64,000 nt of DNA from Streptomyces sp. PT12 (lineage in GTDB: Bacteria; Actinomycetota; Actinomycetes; Streptomycetales; Streptomycetaceae): the NCBI RefSeq assembly GCF_003311645.1, contig NZ_QEST01000079.1:248001-312000 (forward strand). Direction: 5' to 3'. Below, piece after piece: positions 17,846-26,178 of this stretch. Made by a program: the position numbers and the translations under genes. Under the pieces are notes generated by a model. The model saw nothing but the letters and a program-made list of their open reading frames with translations. It did not search any database and was not told where the DNA came from. Numbering within the stretch: position 1 is the first letter of the stretch; every line of letters starts with the position of its first letter.

Positions 17846-18178
17846 CAGCCAAGGCACATAGGTCGCGATGGCGTGAAGGCCCGCCTCCCTGACCCGGTCG
17901 AGGCGCTGCTGCCAGTCATTGCGCCGCAGCCCGAAGGAGTGGATCTCCCCGGCGAGCACCAGCGCGGGCTCGCCGTTCAGCAGGAGGCGCTTGCCCGCTT
18001 AGCCGACAGCGGGCGCGGCACCCTCCCGGGCCCGCGCGCCCCTTGGCACCCCCGAAGGGGCCGCGTGCGCGGCCGAGCCCAGATACGAGCCAGCCCCGCT
18101 CATCGCGGCGGCCGACGCCCCGAGCACGGTGCGCCGCCGCACCGGCAACCCGCTCCGCTCACCCGTCGTCCCGCTCAT
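17835..18178 (-). pseudogene. GH35-like beta-galactosidase, broken 5' fragment
   Basis: The ATG at 18178 overlaps the stop of the upstream glycoside hydrolase gene (ATGA), so this was the next cistron. It encodes a Tat-like leader (VRRRTVLGASAAAM) and then hits an in-frame TAA at 18001. In the same frame after the stop comes KRLLLNGEPALVLAGEIHSF and LDRVREAGLHAIATYVPWLW, the start of a GH35/GH42-type barrel. Similarity ceases right after PWLW near 17840, where TPR sequence in a different frame begins. The gene therefore carries a nonsense codon and has lost nearly all its catalytic domain. Confidence 0.7.
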
Positions 18179-19701
18179 GCGATGCCGAAGTCCTCACGGG
18201 CCAGCACGGGCCGCAGCCTGCGCGCGAACCGCCCCGTGCGGAACGGCCGTTGGAGCAGCCCGGGCCGCAGCACCTGCGCCAGCGCCGCCGCCGTCATGCC
18301 CTGGTCGAGCGACAGCATCGCGTCGCTGACGCGCCCCGTGCGGACATTCACGGAGTCGCGGAATCCCATGCCCTCCTCATAGAGGTCGAAGTCCCGCGCG
18401 AGCCGCCGCAGATTCTCGAACGCGTCCCGCGCCCCGAACGGCAGCGCGAGGAACGACGCGTGCGGCGTCGCCACCCCGTTGGTCCACGCCGAGGGATCCG
18501 GCATCTCCTCGCCATAGGGCACATAGGTGCGGTCGGTGTTGGAGCAGTACCCGGTCGGCGACATGCCGAGCCACTGCACGCCGTACTCCTGGTAGCCGCC
18601 CTCGGGCACGTTGCACGGCGAGAACCCCCAGTACCCGTACTCCGCGTCCAGCAGCCCGTGGTCTCGGTGACCGAGCACGACACGCCGGTGGTTGAGCCCC
18701 CACGAGCGCGGCGACCACTCCGCGTCCGGCACGAAGAGCGGCGGCATCAGCGCCTCGAACATCGAACCGCCCCAGCCCGGCACAACCTTGCGGCCCCGGT
18801 AGACATAGTGACCGCGGAACGTCCGCACCCCGTCCACCGTCACCCACTCACCCGTCGGCGGCATCTCCTGCTCCACACCGGGGGCCTGGGTGCGCATCAT
18901 GTGCCAGTAGTGGTCGCTCGGCACGGTGCCGTCGCCGATCCCCAGATAACTGGCGATCCGCGTCTCGGAGTTGAGCGCGCCATAGAACGAGGGCGCCAGC
19001 CTGCCCTCCGCCACCTGGAAGCCCGTGTGCATCTGCCCGGGGCGCGCCACCGGGTCGTCCTGGTCGAACGGCGCGTAGAAGAAGGACCAGTCAACGCCCG
19101 CCCGCAGCGCGCGAATCCGGTCCCTCAGCGCCGGGTCGGCCGGGTCCGCCGCGTCCTCGGCGACCCGCAGGCCCACATCGAGCCAGCCGTTGTCCACCGT
19201 GGACAACAGGTGCGCCACCGGGTCGCCCGACCCCGGCCACTCGTCCAGCACCTCGCCCGTGAACGTGTTGTACCAGTTGAACCAGAACCCATGCAGCCGC
19301 TCCATCCGCTCGATGGTCGCCACCGTGGCCGACAGGCGCCGCAGCATCTCCTCCTCCCCGATCACCCCGAGCCCGGCCGCAGCCACCGTGGACCACAGCC
19401 AGCAGCCGATGTTGGTCACCGAGGTGTTCTCCGAACGCGTCGGGCGCTCGCCCGAGAGCGTCAGGGCGTCGCAGGGCAGCCCGCTGTCGGCCACCATGGC
19501 CTCGAGCGAGCGATAGGTGTCCGCGAACCAGCCACGCAGCTGATCCTCAACGCCCCTCCCGCCAGGGCGCGTTGCCGCCTTGCCCGGTCTCGCGGCGGAA
19601 GAGGCGGAGGCGGCGGACACGGGCGGCGCGGCCAGGGCGACGGCGCCCGACGCGGCGGCGGACGCGGCGGCGGACGCGGTCAGAAAGGTACGGCGTTTCA
19701 T
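18175..19701 (-). CDS. Tat-exported glycoside hydrolase, PF10091 glycoamylase/GH144-like
   Basis: The 508-residue product opens with a twin-arginine leader (KRRTFL followed by an Ala-rich stretch). The mature part has PF10091 landmarks in order: GFWFNWYNTFTGEVLDEW, STVDNGWLDVGL, RIASYLGIGDG, GWGGSMFEALMPPLF, NHRRVVLGHRDHGLL, GYWGFSPCNVPEGGYQEYG and ATPHASFLALPF. Family members with known activity act on beta-1,2-glucans (GH144, GH162); others are unassigned. It lies downstream of the GH39 gene in the LacI-controlled cluster and overlaps the broken GH35 gene. An extracellular or periwall enzyme feeding the cluster's transporter is the natural reading. Confidence 0.85.
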   Translation of the reverse strand: MKRRTFLTASAAASAAASGAVALAAPPVSAASASSAARPGKAATRPGGRGVEDQLRGWFADTYRSLEAMVADSGLPCDALTLSGERPTRSENTSVTNIGCWLWSTVAAAGLGVIGEEEMLRRLSATVATIERMERLHGFWFNWYNTFTGEVLDEWPGSGDPVAHLLSTVDNGWLDVGLRVAEDAADPADPALRDRIRALRAGVDWSFFYAPFDQDDPVARPGQMHTGFQVAEGRLAPSFYGALNSETRIASYLGIGDGTVPSDHYWHMMRTQAPGVEQEMPPTGEWVTVDGVRTFRGHYVYRGRKVVPGWGGSMFEALMPPLFVPDAEWSPRSWGLNHRRVVLGHRDHGLLDAEYGYWGFSPCNVPEGGYQEYGVQWLGMSPTGYCSNTDRTYVPYGEEMPDPSAWTNGVATPHASFLALPFGARDAFENLRRLARDFDLYEEGMGFRDSVNVRTGRVSDAMLSLDQGMTAAALAQVLRPGLLQRPFRTGRFARRLRPVLAREDFGIA

Positions 19702-19791
19702 CGTGCGGCTCCCAAGTGGACGAAGGAACAGGGCGACTTCTTCGGTACGGGTAGCGCGACAGGTGCGAACGTGCGGGTCAGGAGGGGCCTT

Positions 19792-21669
19792 TCAGGACAG
19801 GCGCGTGAACGTGAGGGACCGGATCCCCGGCATCGGCAGATCGACCGGCACGACGACGGAGCCATCCGACTCCGCCACCACCGCGGGCAGCCGCTCGGAC
19901 GGCAACTCGTCGGCGGCACGCAGCCTTTCCCACTGCTCACCGTCCGGCCAGTCACCGCCGTCCAGGTCCCGCCACACCGCGTGGATGTCACCGTGCCCCC
20001 GGTCCACGCGCCGGGATGTCACGGCGTAACGCGCGCCGGGAGCCAGGCCCGAGACCACCACATCGGCGATCCGGTCGAGCGCCCTGGCACCCTCGATCTT
20101 GGACTGGTCGAGCGTGCCGTTCCACACCAGCGCCTCGACCGTCGCGCCATCAGGAGTCCGGGTGGCCAGCGCCTCCACCAGGGCATCGGCGCCGTCCCCG
20201 CCCACCCTGGCCGGGATCCGCCCGCCCACCCCGGCGAGCCGGGTGAGCAGCGCGAGCGCCCAGAAGCGCGGCTTGCGCAGATTCCCCACGGTCAGCAGCC
20301 CGAAGCCGCCGTGGAACAGCCGGGGCGGCCAGCCAAGCTCCTCGAAGTGGTCGGAGGCCACCCAATAGGCCAGCGCGTCCGTCGATGAAAGGGCCGCCTT
20401 CATGCCGCGCAGCACAAAAGGCGCGGCGAACGCCGAGTCGTTGACCCGGTGGAAGTGCGTCGGCGTCACCCCCCACTCCGTCCACAGGATCTCGGGCTCG
20501 GCCCGCCCCGTGGCCTCGGCGAACGACCGCGTCTGCGGCCTGAAGTCGAGCGGCGCGTTGCCATACGTGTGGGTCGAGACGAAGTCGATCGGCACGTCGT
20601 ACGCCCGGCAGTGCTCCAGCAGCGGCCCCACCCAGCCCGCGGCCGCCGAGGCGGGGCCGCCCACCCTGATCCGCTCGTCCACGCCCTTGACCGCCCGCGC
20701 GGCCACCTCGTAGAGCCGGTGGTAGTCGGCCTGCGTCCCGGTCCAGAAGACCTCGAGGTTGGCCTCGTTCCACACCTCGAACTCCCACTCCGCCACCTCC
20801 TCGGCGCCGTACCGCTCGCGCAGGTGCGCGGTCACCGCCCGGCACAGCTCGCCCCAGCGCTCCCAGTCCTTCGGCACCGAGTTGATCGCCCCATACTGGA
20901 ACACCGTCGAGCCCGGCTCCGCGGCCAGCTCCCGCGGCATGAACGACAGCTCCACCACCGGCCTGAGCCCGAGCGCGAGCAGCCGGTCATATGTCTCGTC
21001 CAGGCCGCCGAAGTCGAACGAGCCGTCCTCGCGCACCCGCACGTTCTCCGGCAGGAACGTGCCATGCGCCCGCACCGTGCGCACCCCGATCTCCTCACGC
21101 ACGATGCGCAGCGCCTCGGCATACTCCGCGGCCACGTCCTTGCCCCCCGGCCCCTCGCCGTCCCACCGCAGCAGCGAGAAGTGCTCGGCGCCGATCATCC
21201 GCCGCCAGACATCGGGGAGTTCGGCGGGATCGGCCGCGGCGTCCACCGCGACCCGCAGCCGCGGCGGGCCGCCAACCGGTTCCCCCGCCCGCCCGCTCAC
21301 GGGCTCGGCCGACGGCTCGCCAGCGCCCCCGTCGGTCCAGGTGGCGACCCGGTACCAGTAGGTGCGCCCGGGCTCGGTCAGCGTGTCCGCGTACGGCGGG
21401 TGCGGCACCGCGAGAACGTCGCCGCCCAGGTGGTCGAGCGGCTCGAACGGGCCCTCGCGCGAGTCGGCCCGCAGCACCAGATAGCCCAGCGCCTCGGGCA
21501 CCGGGTCCCAGCTCAGCAGCACATGCCCCACGCCGCCACGCGCGACCACCCCGACCGGCGCGGGCAGCCCGGCCGTTCCGGCCAGCGGGGCGTCACTCGG
21601 CCGCCCGACACGCCGCTCCCAGTCGAGGCGTGCGGCGTGGGATTCCATGGTCTCGGGATCAGCGGTCAT
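19792..21669 (-). CDS. GH39-family glycosidase, beta-xylosidase-like
   Basis: The 625-residue protein lacks a signal peptide, so it is probably cytoplasmic. Residues about 30-125 form a fibronectin type III-like domain (GHVLLSWDPVPEALGYLVLR, TYWYRVATW). The catalytic barrel carries the acid/base Glu in EFEVWNEANLEVFW and the nucleophile Glu in ILWTEWGVTP, the GH39 arrangement. The family hydrolyses beta-xylosides or alpha-iduronides. The ATG at 21669 follows GAGAGG. A 14-bp palindrome at 21685-21698 lies just upstream, matching those before the binding-protein gene and lacI. Confidence 0.87.
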   Translation of the reverse strand: MTADPETMESHAARLDWERRVGRPSDAPLAGTAGLPAPVGVVARGGVGHVLLSWDPVPEALGYLVLRADSREGPFEPLDHLGGDVLAVPHPPYADTLTEPGRTYWYRVATWTDGGAGEPSAEPVSGRAGEPVGGPPRLRVAVDAAADPAELPDVWRRMIGAEHFSLLRWDGEGPGGKDVAAEYAEALRIVREEIGVRTVRAHGTFLPENVRVREDGSFDFGGLDETYDRLLALGLRPVVELSFMPRELAAEPGSTVFQYGAINSVPKDWERWGELCRAVTAHLRERYGAEEVAEWEFEVWNEANLEVFWTGTQADYHRLYEVAARAVKGVDERIRVGGPASAAAGWVGPLLEHCRAYDVPIDFVSTHTYGNAPLDFRPQTRSFAEATGRAEPEILWTEWGVTPTHFHRVNDSAFAAPFVLRGMKAALSSTDALAYWVASDHFEELGWPPRLFHGGFGLLTVGNLRKPRFWALALLTRLAGVGGRIPARVGGDGADALVEALATRTPDGATVEALVWNGTLDQSKIEGARALDRIADVVVSGLAPGARYAVTSRRVDRGHGDIHAVWRDLDGGDWPDGEQWERLRAADELPSERLPAVVAESDGSVVVPVDLPMPGIRSLTFTRLS

Positions 21670-21684
21670 GGGTCAACCTCTCGG

Positions 21685-21698
21685 TGAATGCGCATACA
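21685..21698. promoter_or_regulatory. LacI-type operator copy 1 (before GH39 gene)
   Basis: TGAATGCGCATACA, an interrupted palindrome centred on GCGC, lies 16 bp before the GH39 ATG. It matches the copies at 24851 and 26115 in 12 or more of 14 positions. It gives the hydrolase genes their own point of control within the cluster. Confidence 0.75.
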
Positions 21699-21747
21699 TG
21701 AGGGGCGCGTGGGACGGCGGGGGACAGGGGATGGCGGGGCGCGCGCG

Positions 21748-22584
21748 TTACTTGAGCCCCGCGGTGGCGATGCCCTGAGTGAAGTACCGCTGGAGCGCGA
21801 CGAACACGCCGAGCACCGGGAGCACCACGAGCAACGCACCGGCCATCAGCATGCCGTTGGAGCCCGACGACGAGGTCGGGTCGATGGCGAACGTCGCGAT
21901 GGCCACGGGGAGCGTGTACTTGTCGGGGTCGTTCGTGATGACCAGCGGCCACAGGAAGTTGTTCCACGAGCCAAGGAACGTGAAGATCGCCAGCGTCGCC
22001 AACGCGGGCTTGACCAGGGGCATCACGATCCGCCAGAAGATGAACCACTCGCTCGCGCCGTCGATTCGCGCCGCCTCAAGCAGCTCGTCGGGGATCGACA
22101 GCATGAACTGCCGCATCAGGAACACCCCGAACGCCCCCGCGAGGAACGGAAGGATCAGCCCCGCGTACGAGTTGAGCATCTCCATCCGGCTGATCAGCAC
22201 GAACTGCGGGAGCAGCAGCAGGTTCGCGGGCACCATCAGCCCGGCCAGCACAAGCCCGAACAGCGGCCCGCGGCCGAAGAACTGGAGCTTGGCCAGCGCA
22301 TAGCCGAACATCGAGCAGAACAGCAGGTTCCCCGCGGTCACCAACGTCGCGACCACCACCGAGTTGAAGAAGTACTGCGGCAGGTCGAGCACCGTGAACA
22401 GGTCGCGGAAGTGCTCAAGAGTCCACGTCATCGGCAGCCACACGGGCGGCCGCGCGGCCAGGTCCTCGGTCGTCTTGAACGCGGACAGCGCCATCCACAG
22501 AAAGGGCGCGGTCATCAGCAGCAGCCCGGCCGACAGCAGCCCGTACGTGGCGCTCCGGCGAACGGTCTCGGCGCGTTGGCTCAT
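21748..22584 (-). CDS. Carbohydrate ABC transporter permease, MalG type
   Basis: The start is ATG 22584, overlapping the stop of the partner permease (ATGA). The 278-residue protein has six hydrophobic helices and the EAA loop EAARIDGASEWFIFWRIVMP that docks the shared ATPase. The C-terminus RYFTQGIATAGLK is typical of the MalG class. No ATPase is encoded in the cluster, so it must use a housekeeping MsiK-type subunit as other Streptomyces CUT1 systems do. Confidence 0.93.
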   Translation of the reverse strand: MSQRAETVRRSATYGLLSAGLLLMTAPFLWMALSAFKTTEDLAARPPVWLPMTWTLEHFRDLFTVLDLPQYFFNSVVVATLVTAGNLLFCSMFGYALAKLQFFGRGPLFGLVLAGLMVPANLLLLPQFVLISRMEMLNSYAGLILPFLAGAFGVFLMRQFMLSIPDELLEAARIDGASEWFIFWRIVMPLVKPALATLAIFTFLGSWNNFLWPLVITNDPDKYTLPVAIATFAIDPTSSSGSNGMLMAGALLVVLPVLGVFVALQRYFTQGIATAGLK

Positions 22585-23564
22585 CGGGTCCTGTCCCTCA
22601 GGAGGCGGAGCTGGAGCAAGGTCACGGCCATGATGATCGTCAGCAGGACATACGCCATGGCGCTCGCGTAGCCCATGTGGAAGAAGTCGAAGCCCTCCTG
22701 GTACATCAGCAGCGACACGGTCAGCGTGCTGTCGTTGGGGCCTCCGTCGGTCATCACGAACGGCTCCTCGAAGACGTTGAGATAGCCGATGGTCGTGATG
22801 ACCGTGACATAGAGCAGGGTCGGCCGCAGCAGCGGCACGGTGATCCGGCGGAACTCCTGGAACGGGCCCGCGCCGTCCATCCGCGCCGCCTCGCGCACCT
22901 CGGTGGGGATCGACTGGAGCCCGGCCAGGAAGATCACCATCCCCATGCCGAGGTTCCGCCAGATCGCCATGGCGATCAGCGACGGCATCGCCAGCGCCTC
23001 GGAGCCGAGGAAGTCCGGTGAGGTGACGCCGACTTCGGACAGCGCGCCGGAGATCAGTCCGTCGTAGGGGTCGAGGACGAAGCGCCACACCACCGCGACG
23101 GCGACGATCGTCGTCACCACGGGCGCGTAGAAGCCCACCCGGAAGAAGGTGCGCAGCCTGCCCACGCCGCGGTTGAGCAGCACCGCCACCACGAGCCCGG
23201 CAAGCACGGTCAGCGGGACCCCGACGCCGACGAAGTACAGGGTGTTGCCCAGGGCCGTGCGGAACTCGTCGTCACCGGCCAACTCCCGGTAGTTCTCCAG
23301 GCCGATGAACTCCGCGCCCATCGGGTCGGTGATGTCCCGCAGCCCGAAGTCGGTGAAACTCATCAGCAGCGTGGCCACCATCGGCATCGCCATGAAGGTG
23401 GCGAACAGGATCAGATACGGTGAGGAGAACAGCCAACCCGCCAGGTGCCGCTTGGTCAGCCGCCCGCGCGCGGGGCTCGGGCCGTCGCCAGGCGGGGACG
23501 TGGCCAGGCCGCCGGGGGCGGGGGGCTCGGTCGCCATCATGGGCGTGGTGGGGGCGCTCGTCAT
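22581..23564 (-). CDS. Carbohydrate ABC transporter permease, MalF type
   Basis: The 327-residue product has a Pro/Gly-rich cytoplasmic N-terminus of about 40 residues, six membrane helices beginning WLFSSPYLILFATF, and the EAA motif EAARMDGAGPFQEFRRITVP. The GGPNDSTLTVSLLMYQEGF segment is standard for MalF-type CUT1 subunits. It begins 12 bp after the binding-protein gene and overlaps the MalG-type gene, so the three form one transcription unit. Confidence 0.93.
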   Translation of the reverse strand: MTSAPTTPMMATEPPAPGGLATSPPGDGPSPARGRLTKRHLAGWLFSSPYLILFATFMAMPMVATLLMSFTDFGLRDITDPMGAEFIGLENYRELAGDDEFRTALGNTLYFVGVGVPLTVLAGLVVAVLLNRGVGRLRTFFRVGFYAPVVTTIVAVAVVWRFVLDPYDGLISGALSEVGVTSPDFLGSEALAMPSLIAMAIWRNLGMGMVIFLAGLQSIPTEVREAARMDGAGPFQEFRRITVPLLRPTLLYVTVITTIGYLNVFEEPFVMTDGGPNDSTLTVSLLMYQEGFDFFHMGYASAMAYVLLTIIMAVTLLQLRLLRDRTR

Positions 23565-23576
23565 CCGTCCGTGCCC

Positions 23577-24818
23577 TCAGCCCACGATGTCCTCGGCGGC
23601 GGACTGGAGTTCGGACGCCGCCTCCTCGGGAGTGGCGTTCCCGGTGCTGACGCTCTCCATCGCACCCGATATCTCCTCGGCCAGCTCCTCCCACGCGGGC
23701 AGCGCGGGCACGGCCTTCGAGGTCTCCAACGCCCCGCGCATCACCCGCAGTGCGTCGCTCTCCGCCAACTCTCCGCCGTCCCACGCGGCTTGGTTCGCTG
23801 GCAGGCTGCTCGACTCCTCGTACCAGATCTGCTGCTGCTCGGGCGACGTCAGATGCCCGATCAGCGCCGCGGCGGCCTCCTTGCGCGGACTGTCGGCGGA
23901 GATCACCAGGTTGGCCCCGCCGATGAACGACGTCGACGACTCGTCCGCGGGCACGGGGGCCACCGCCCAGCCGTCCAGGTCGGGGAAGCCATCAGTGATG
24001 TTGCGCACCATCCAGGGCCCCGAGACGAACATCCCCACGTCGCCGTTGCCGAAGTCGGGGATCACGTCATAGCCGGGCTGCACGCTGTCGTTGGCCAGGC
24101 CCTCGTCGAAGTACCGGCCGAACTCCGTGAGCGCCTCGACCATTTCGGGCGAGTCAAGCGTCGGATTCCCCTCGGCGTCGAGGAGTTGCCCGCCCGCCGA
24201 GTAGTACATCGGCAGCAGTGTCTGCCACGCGCCCGTGCCCCCTGGCTGCACCGAGGCGCCCCACCGCACGCCCTCCTCCTGGTAGGCAGCGGCCAGCTCG
24301 CGCATCGCCGCCCAGTCGGCGGGCGGCTCGGCGATCCCGGCCTGCTCGGCGAGGTCGGTGCGGTAGTAGAGGACCCGCGTGTCGACATACCAGGGAACGC
24401 CGTACGCCTCGCCGTCCACCTCCGCGCTGTCCCAGGCGGCGGGGAAGAAGTCGTCGGCCGCGAACCGCTCGGTGTCCACCGGCTCGAGCACGCCGAGCTC
24501 CACGAACTCGCCCATCATCGTGGTGCCCATCTGCATCACATCGGGCAGCTCGCCAGCGGCCGAGGCGGCGACCATCTTCTGGTGCACGTTCTCCCAGCTG
24601 ACGGGCGTCACCTCGACGGTGACGTTGCCCTGTTCGGCCGCGTAGACGTCGGTGATCGCGCCGAGTCGCTGCGCCTCCTCGCCCATCGCCCAGACGGTCA
24701 GGGTCTGTTCCTCCTCGGCCCCGACCTGCTCCTCGGCCCCGTCCCCGCACGCGGACAGCGCCATGGACCCCGCCAACACGACGGCGAGAGCACCGGATTG
24801 CCTGACGGTGAGCTTCAT
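23577..24818 (-). CDS. Extracellular sugar-binding lipoprotein of a CUT1 ABC transporter
   Basis: The ATG at 24818 follows GGAGGAG. The 413-residue protein has a lipoprotein signal with lipobox LSAC, then an acidic linker and a family-1 solute-binding fold (TLTVWAMGEEAQRL, YGVPWYVDTRVLYYRTDL, MFVSGPWMVRNI, GGANLVISADSPRKEAA). It would deliver an oligosaccharide to the two permeases encoded next. Co-regulation with GH39 and PF10091 enzymes suggests xylo- or gluco-oligosaccharides, unresolved by sequence. A LacI-type operator lies 33 nt upstream of the start. Confidence 0.93.
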   Translation of the reverse strand: MKLTVRQSGALAVVLAGSMALSACGDGAEEQVGAEEEQTLTVWAMGEEAQRLGAITDVYAAEQGNVTVEVTPVSWENVHQKMVAASAAGELPDVMQMGTTMMGEFVELGVLEPVDTERFAADDFFPAAWDSAEVDGEAYGVPWYVDTRVLYYRTDLAEQAGIAEPPADWAAMRELAAAYQEEGVRWGASVQPGGTGAWQTLLPMYYSAGGQLLDAEGNPTLDSPEMVEALTEFGRYFDEGLANDSVQPGYDVIPDFGNGDVGMFVSGPWMVRNITDGFPDLDGWAVAPVPADESSTSFIGGANLVISADSPRKEAAAALIGHLTSPEQQQIWYEESSSLPANQAAWDGGELAESDALRVMRGALETSKAVPALPAWEELAEEISGAMESVSTGNATPEEAASELQSAAEDIVG

Positions 24819-24850
24819 CGGCCACTCCTCCAGCATCAAGAACACGCCTC

Positions 24851-24864
24851 TGTAAGCGCATACA
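24851..24864. promoter_or_regulatory. LacI-type operator copy 2 (before binding-protein gene)
   Basis: TGTAAGCGCATACA is the most symmetrical of the three related sites; its reverse complement differs from it at two positions. It lies 33 nt upstream of the binding-protein start, where a repressor would overlap the promoter of the transport genes. The rest of the 228-bp spacer toward lacI is noncoding, with a CCCCG-rich stretch near 25005-25025. Confidence 0.8.
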
Positions 24865-25046
24865 TCACCCTGCGCCAGGGTGTGGCTGGCCCTCAAGCCC
24901 TCGAAAGGTTGCGTTTCGGTAACGGGGTGGCGCGGCCGCGCCCGCTGGGGCTTGGTGAGGGCGTCCAGCCAGTAGCCGCCGCCCCCGAACCCCGCACAGC
25001 CCCCGCCCCGCCCCGCCCCGCACCGCAAAGCCCGCGCGGCGCGAAC

Positions 25047-26096
25047 TCACCGATCCGCGCACCCACAACTGGCCCGACGCGTCAACATGGTCGCCAGCAC
25101 GCGCGCCTCGGGCGGGCGGTCGTGGTCGGCCAGGCGGGCCAGCAGCAGGGCGACCGCCTGCTCGCCGAGCTGCCCCATCGGCTGCCGCACGGTCGTGAGC
25201 GTCGGGGTGACGAGCCGCCCGAGCGGGATGCCGTCGAAGCCGGTCACCGCGACGTCGTCCGGCGCGCGCAGCCCCCGCTCGGCGAGCGCGTGCAGGCCGC
25301 CCACGGCCATCTGGTCGTTGGCGAAGACCAACGCCTGGGGCCGCGGGCTCAGGCGGTCGAGCAGGGCCTCGGCCGCCAACCGCCCGCCCGCCTGCGTCAG
25401 ATCGGACCGCGCGTCAGGCCGGTCGGGCAGCGGTAGGCCAGCCGCCAGGTGCGCCGCCTGGTACCCGCGGAACCGCGCCTCCCCGTCGGGCGAGTCCTCC
25501 GGGCCGCCCACGAACGCAAGACGGCGCAGCCCATGGTCCTTGATCAGATGCCGGGTGAGCGCCAACTGCCCGTCGAAGTTGGCGACTTCGACATGGTCCC
25601 TGGCCCGGTCAGGGGGGTTGGCCAGCATGACGACGGGCAGCCGCCGCGCCACCACGTCGAGCTCGTCATCGGGCACCGTCTGGGCGAGCACCGCGAGGCC
25701 GTCCACCCGCCCGGCCATCTCCGAGATCGACTGCCCCGGGCCACCCGCCACCGACGCGGCGATCAGCAGGGCGTAGCCGTGCCGCCTGGCGGCGCGTTCC
25801 ATGCCCCGTATCACCTCGTCCACATAGAGCATCAGCTCCGCGTCGTCCGCGTCCGGCGCGCCCTCCGCCTCGGAGTCGTGGAAGTCGGGGAAGCACAGCC
25901 CGAGCACCCCGGTCGTGCGGCTGGCGAGGCCCCGCGCGCTGCCGCTCGGCACATACCCCAGCTCCCGGGCGACGGCGAGGACTCTCTCGCGCGTCTCGAC
26001 CCGCACGGTGTCCGGGCTGCGATAGACGCGGGAGACGGTGGCGATCGAGACCCCGGCGTGCTCGGCCACGTCGTAAACCGTCGGCGTGCTCCTCAA
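25047..26096 (-). CDS. LacI-family repressor of the glycoside locus
   Basis: The helix-turn-helix TVYDVAEHAGVSIATVSRVYR opens the protein and is followed by a periplasmic-binding-like effector domain (GVLGLCFPDF, ALLIAASVAGG, RRLAFVGGPEDSPDGEARF, VFANDQMAVGGLHAL, VAVTGFDGIPLGR). I prefer the TTG at 26096 (GGGAGGA just upstream; 349 residues). The in-frame ATG at 26129 would fall at the end of the predicted -10 and touch the operator, so an mRNA start there could not include it. The three 14-bp palindromes with a central GCGC resemble sites bound by this family and indicate autoregulation plus control of transport and hydrolase genes. Confidence 0.9.
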   Translation of the reverse strand: MRSTPTVYDVAEHAGVSIATVSRVYRSPDTVRVETRERVLAVARELGYVPSGSARGLASRTTGVLGLCFPDFHDSEAEGAPDADDAELMLYVDEVIRGMERAARRHGYALLIAASVAGGPGQSISEMAGRVDGLAVLAQTVPDDELDVVARRLPVVMLANPPDRARDHVEVANFDGQLALTRHLIKDHGLRRLAFVGGPEDSPDGEARFRGYQAAHLAAGLPLPDRPDARSDLTQAGGRLAAEALLDRLSPRPQALVFANDQMAVGGLHALAERGLRAPDDVAVTGFDGIPLGRLVTPTLTTVRQPMGQLGEQAVALLLARLADHDRPPEARVLATMLTRRASCGCADR

Positions 26097-26114
26097 CCGT
26101 CCTCCCAGGTGCCA

Positions 26115-26128
26115 TGAAAGCGCATTCA
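26115..26128. promoter_or_regulatory. LacI-type operator copy 3 (before lacI)
   Basis: TGAAAGCGCATTCA lies at the predicted transcription start of lacI, directly downstream of its -10 hexamer. Occupancy would block initiation, giving negative autoregulation. Confidence 0.75.
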
Positions 26129-26157
26129 TCCTAGGAGTCACCCAAGGATCGCGACAA
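26128..26157 (-). promoter_or_regulatory. Predicted lacI promoter
   Basis: On the minus strand, TTGTCG (26157-26152) and TAGGAT (26133-26128) are separated by 18 nt, a good fit to the HrdB-type consensus. Initiation would fall inside the operator, about 25 nt before the preferred TTG start. Confidence 0.6.
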
Positions 26158-26178
26158 GCCTGTGGCCGCGCGCACCGA

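Noticed and set aside
18043-20388. 781-codon plus-strand frame opposite two glycoside hydrolases
   Set aside because: Arg/His/Pro-rich shadow; GH39 and PF10091 motifs on the minus strand explain the region.
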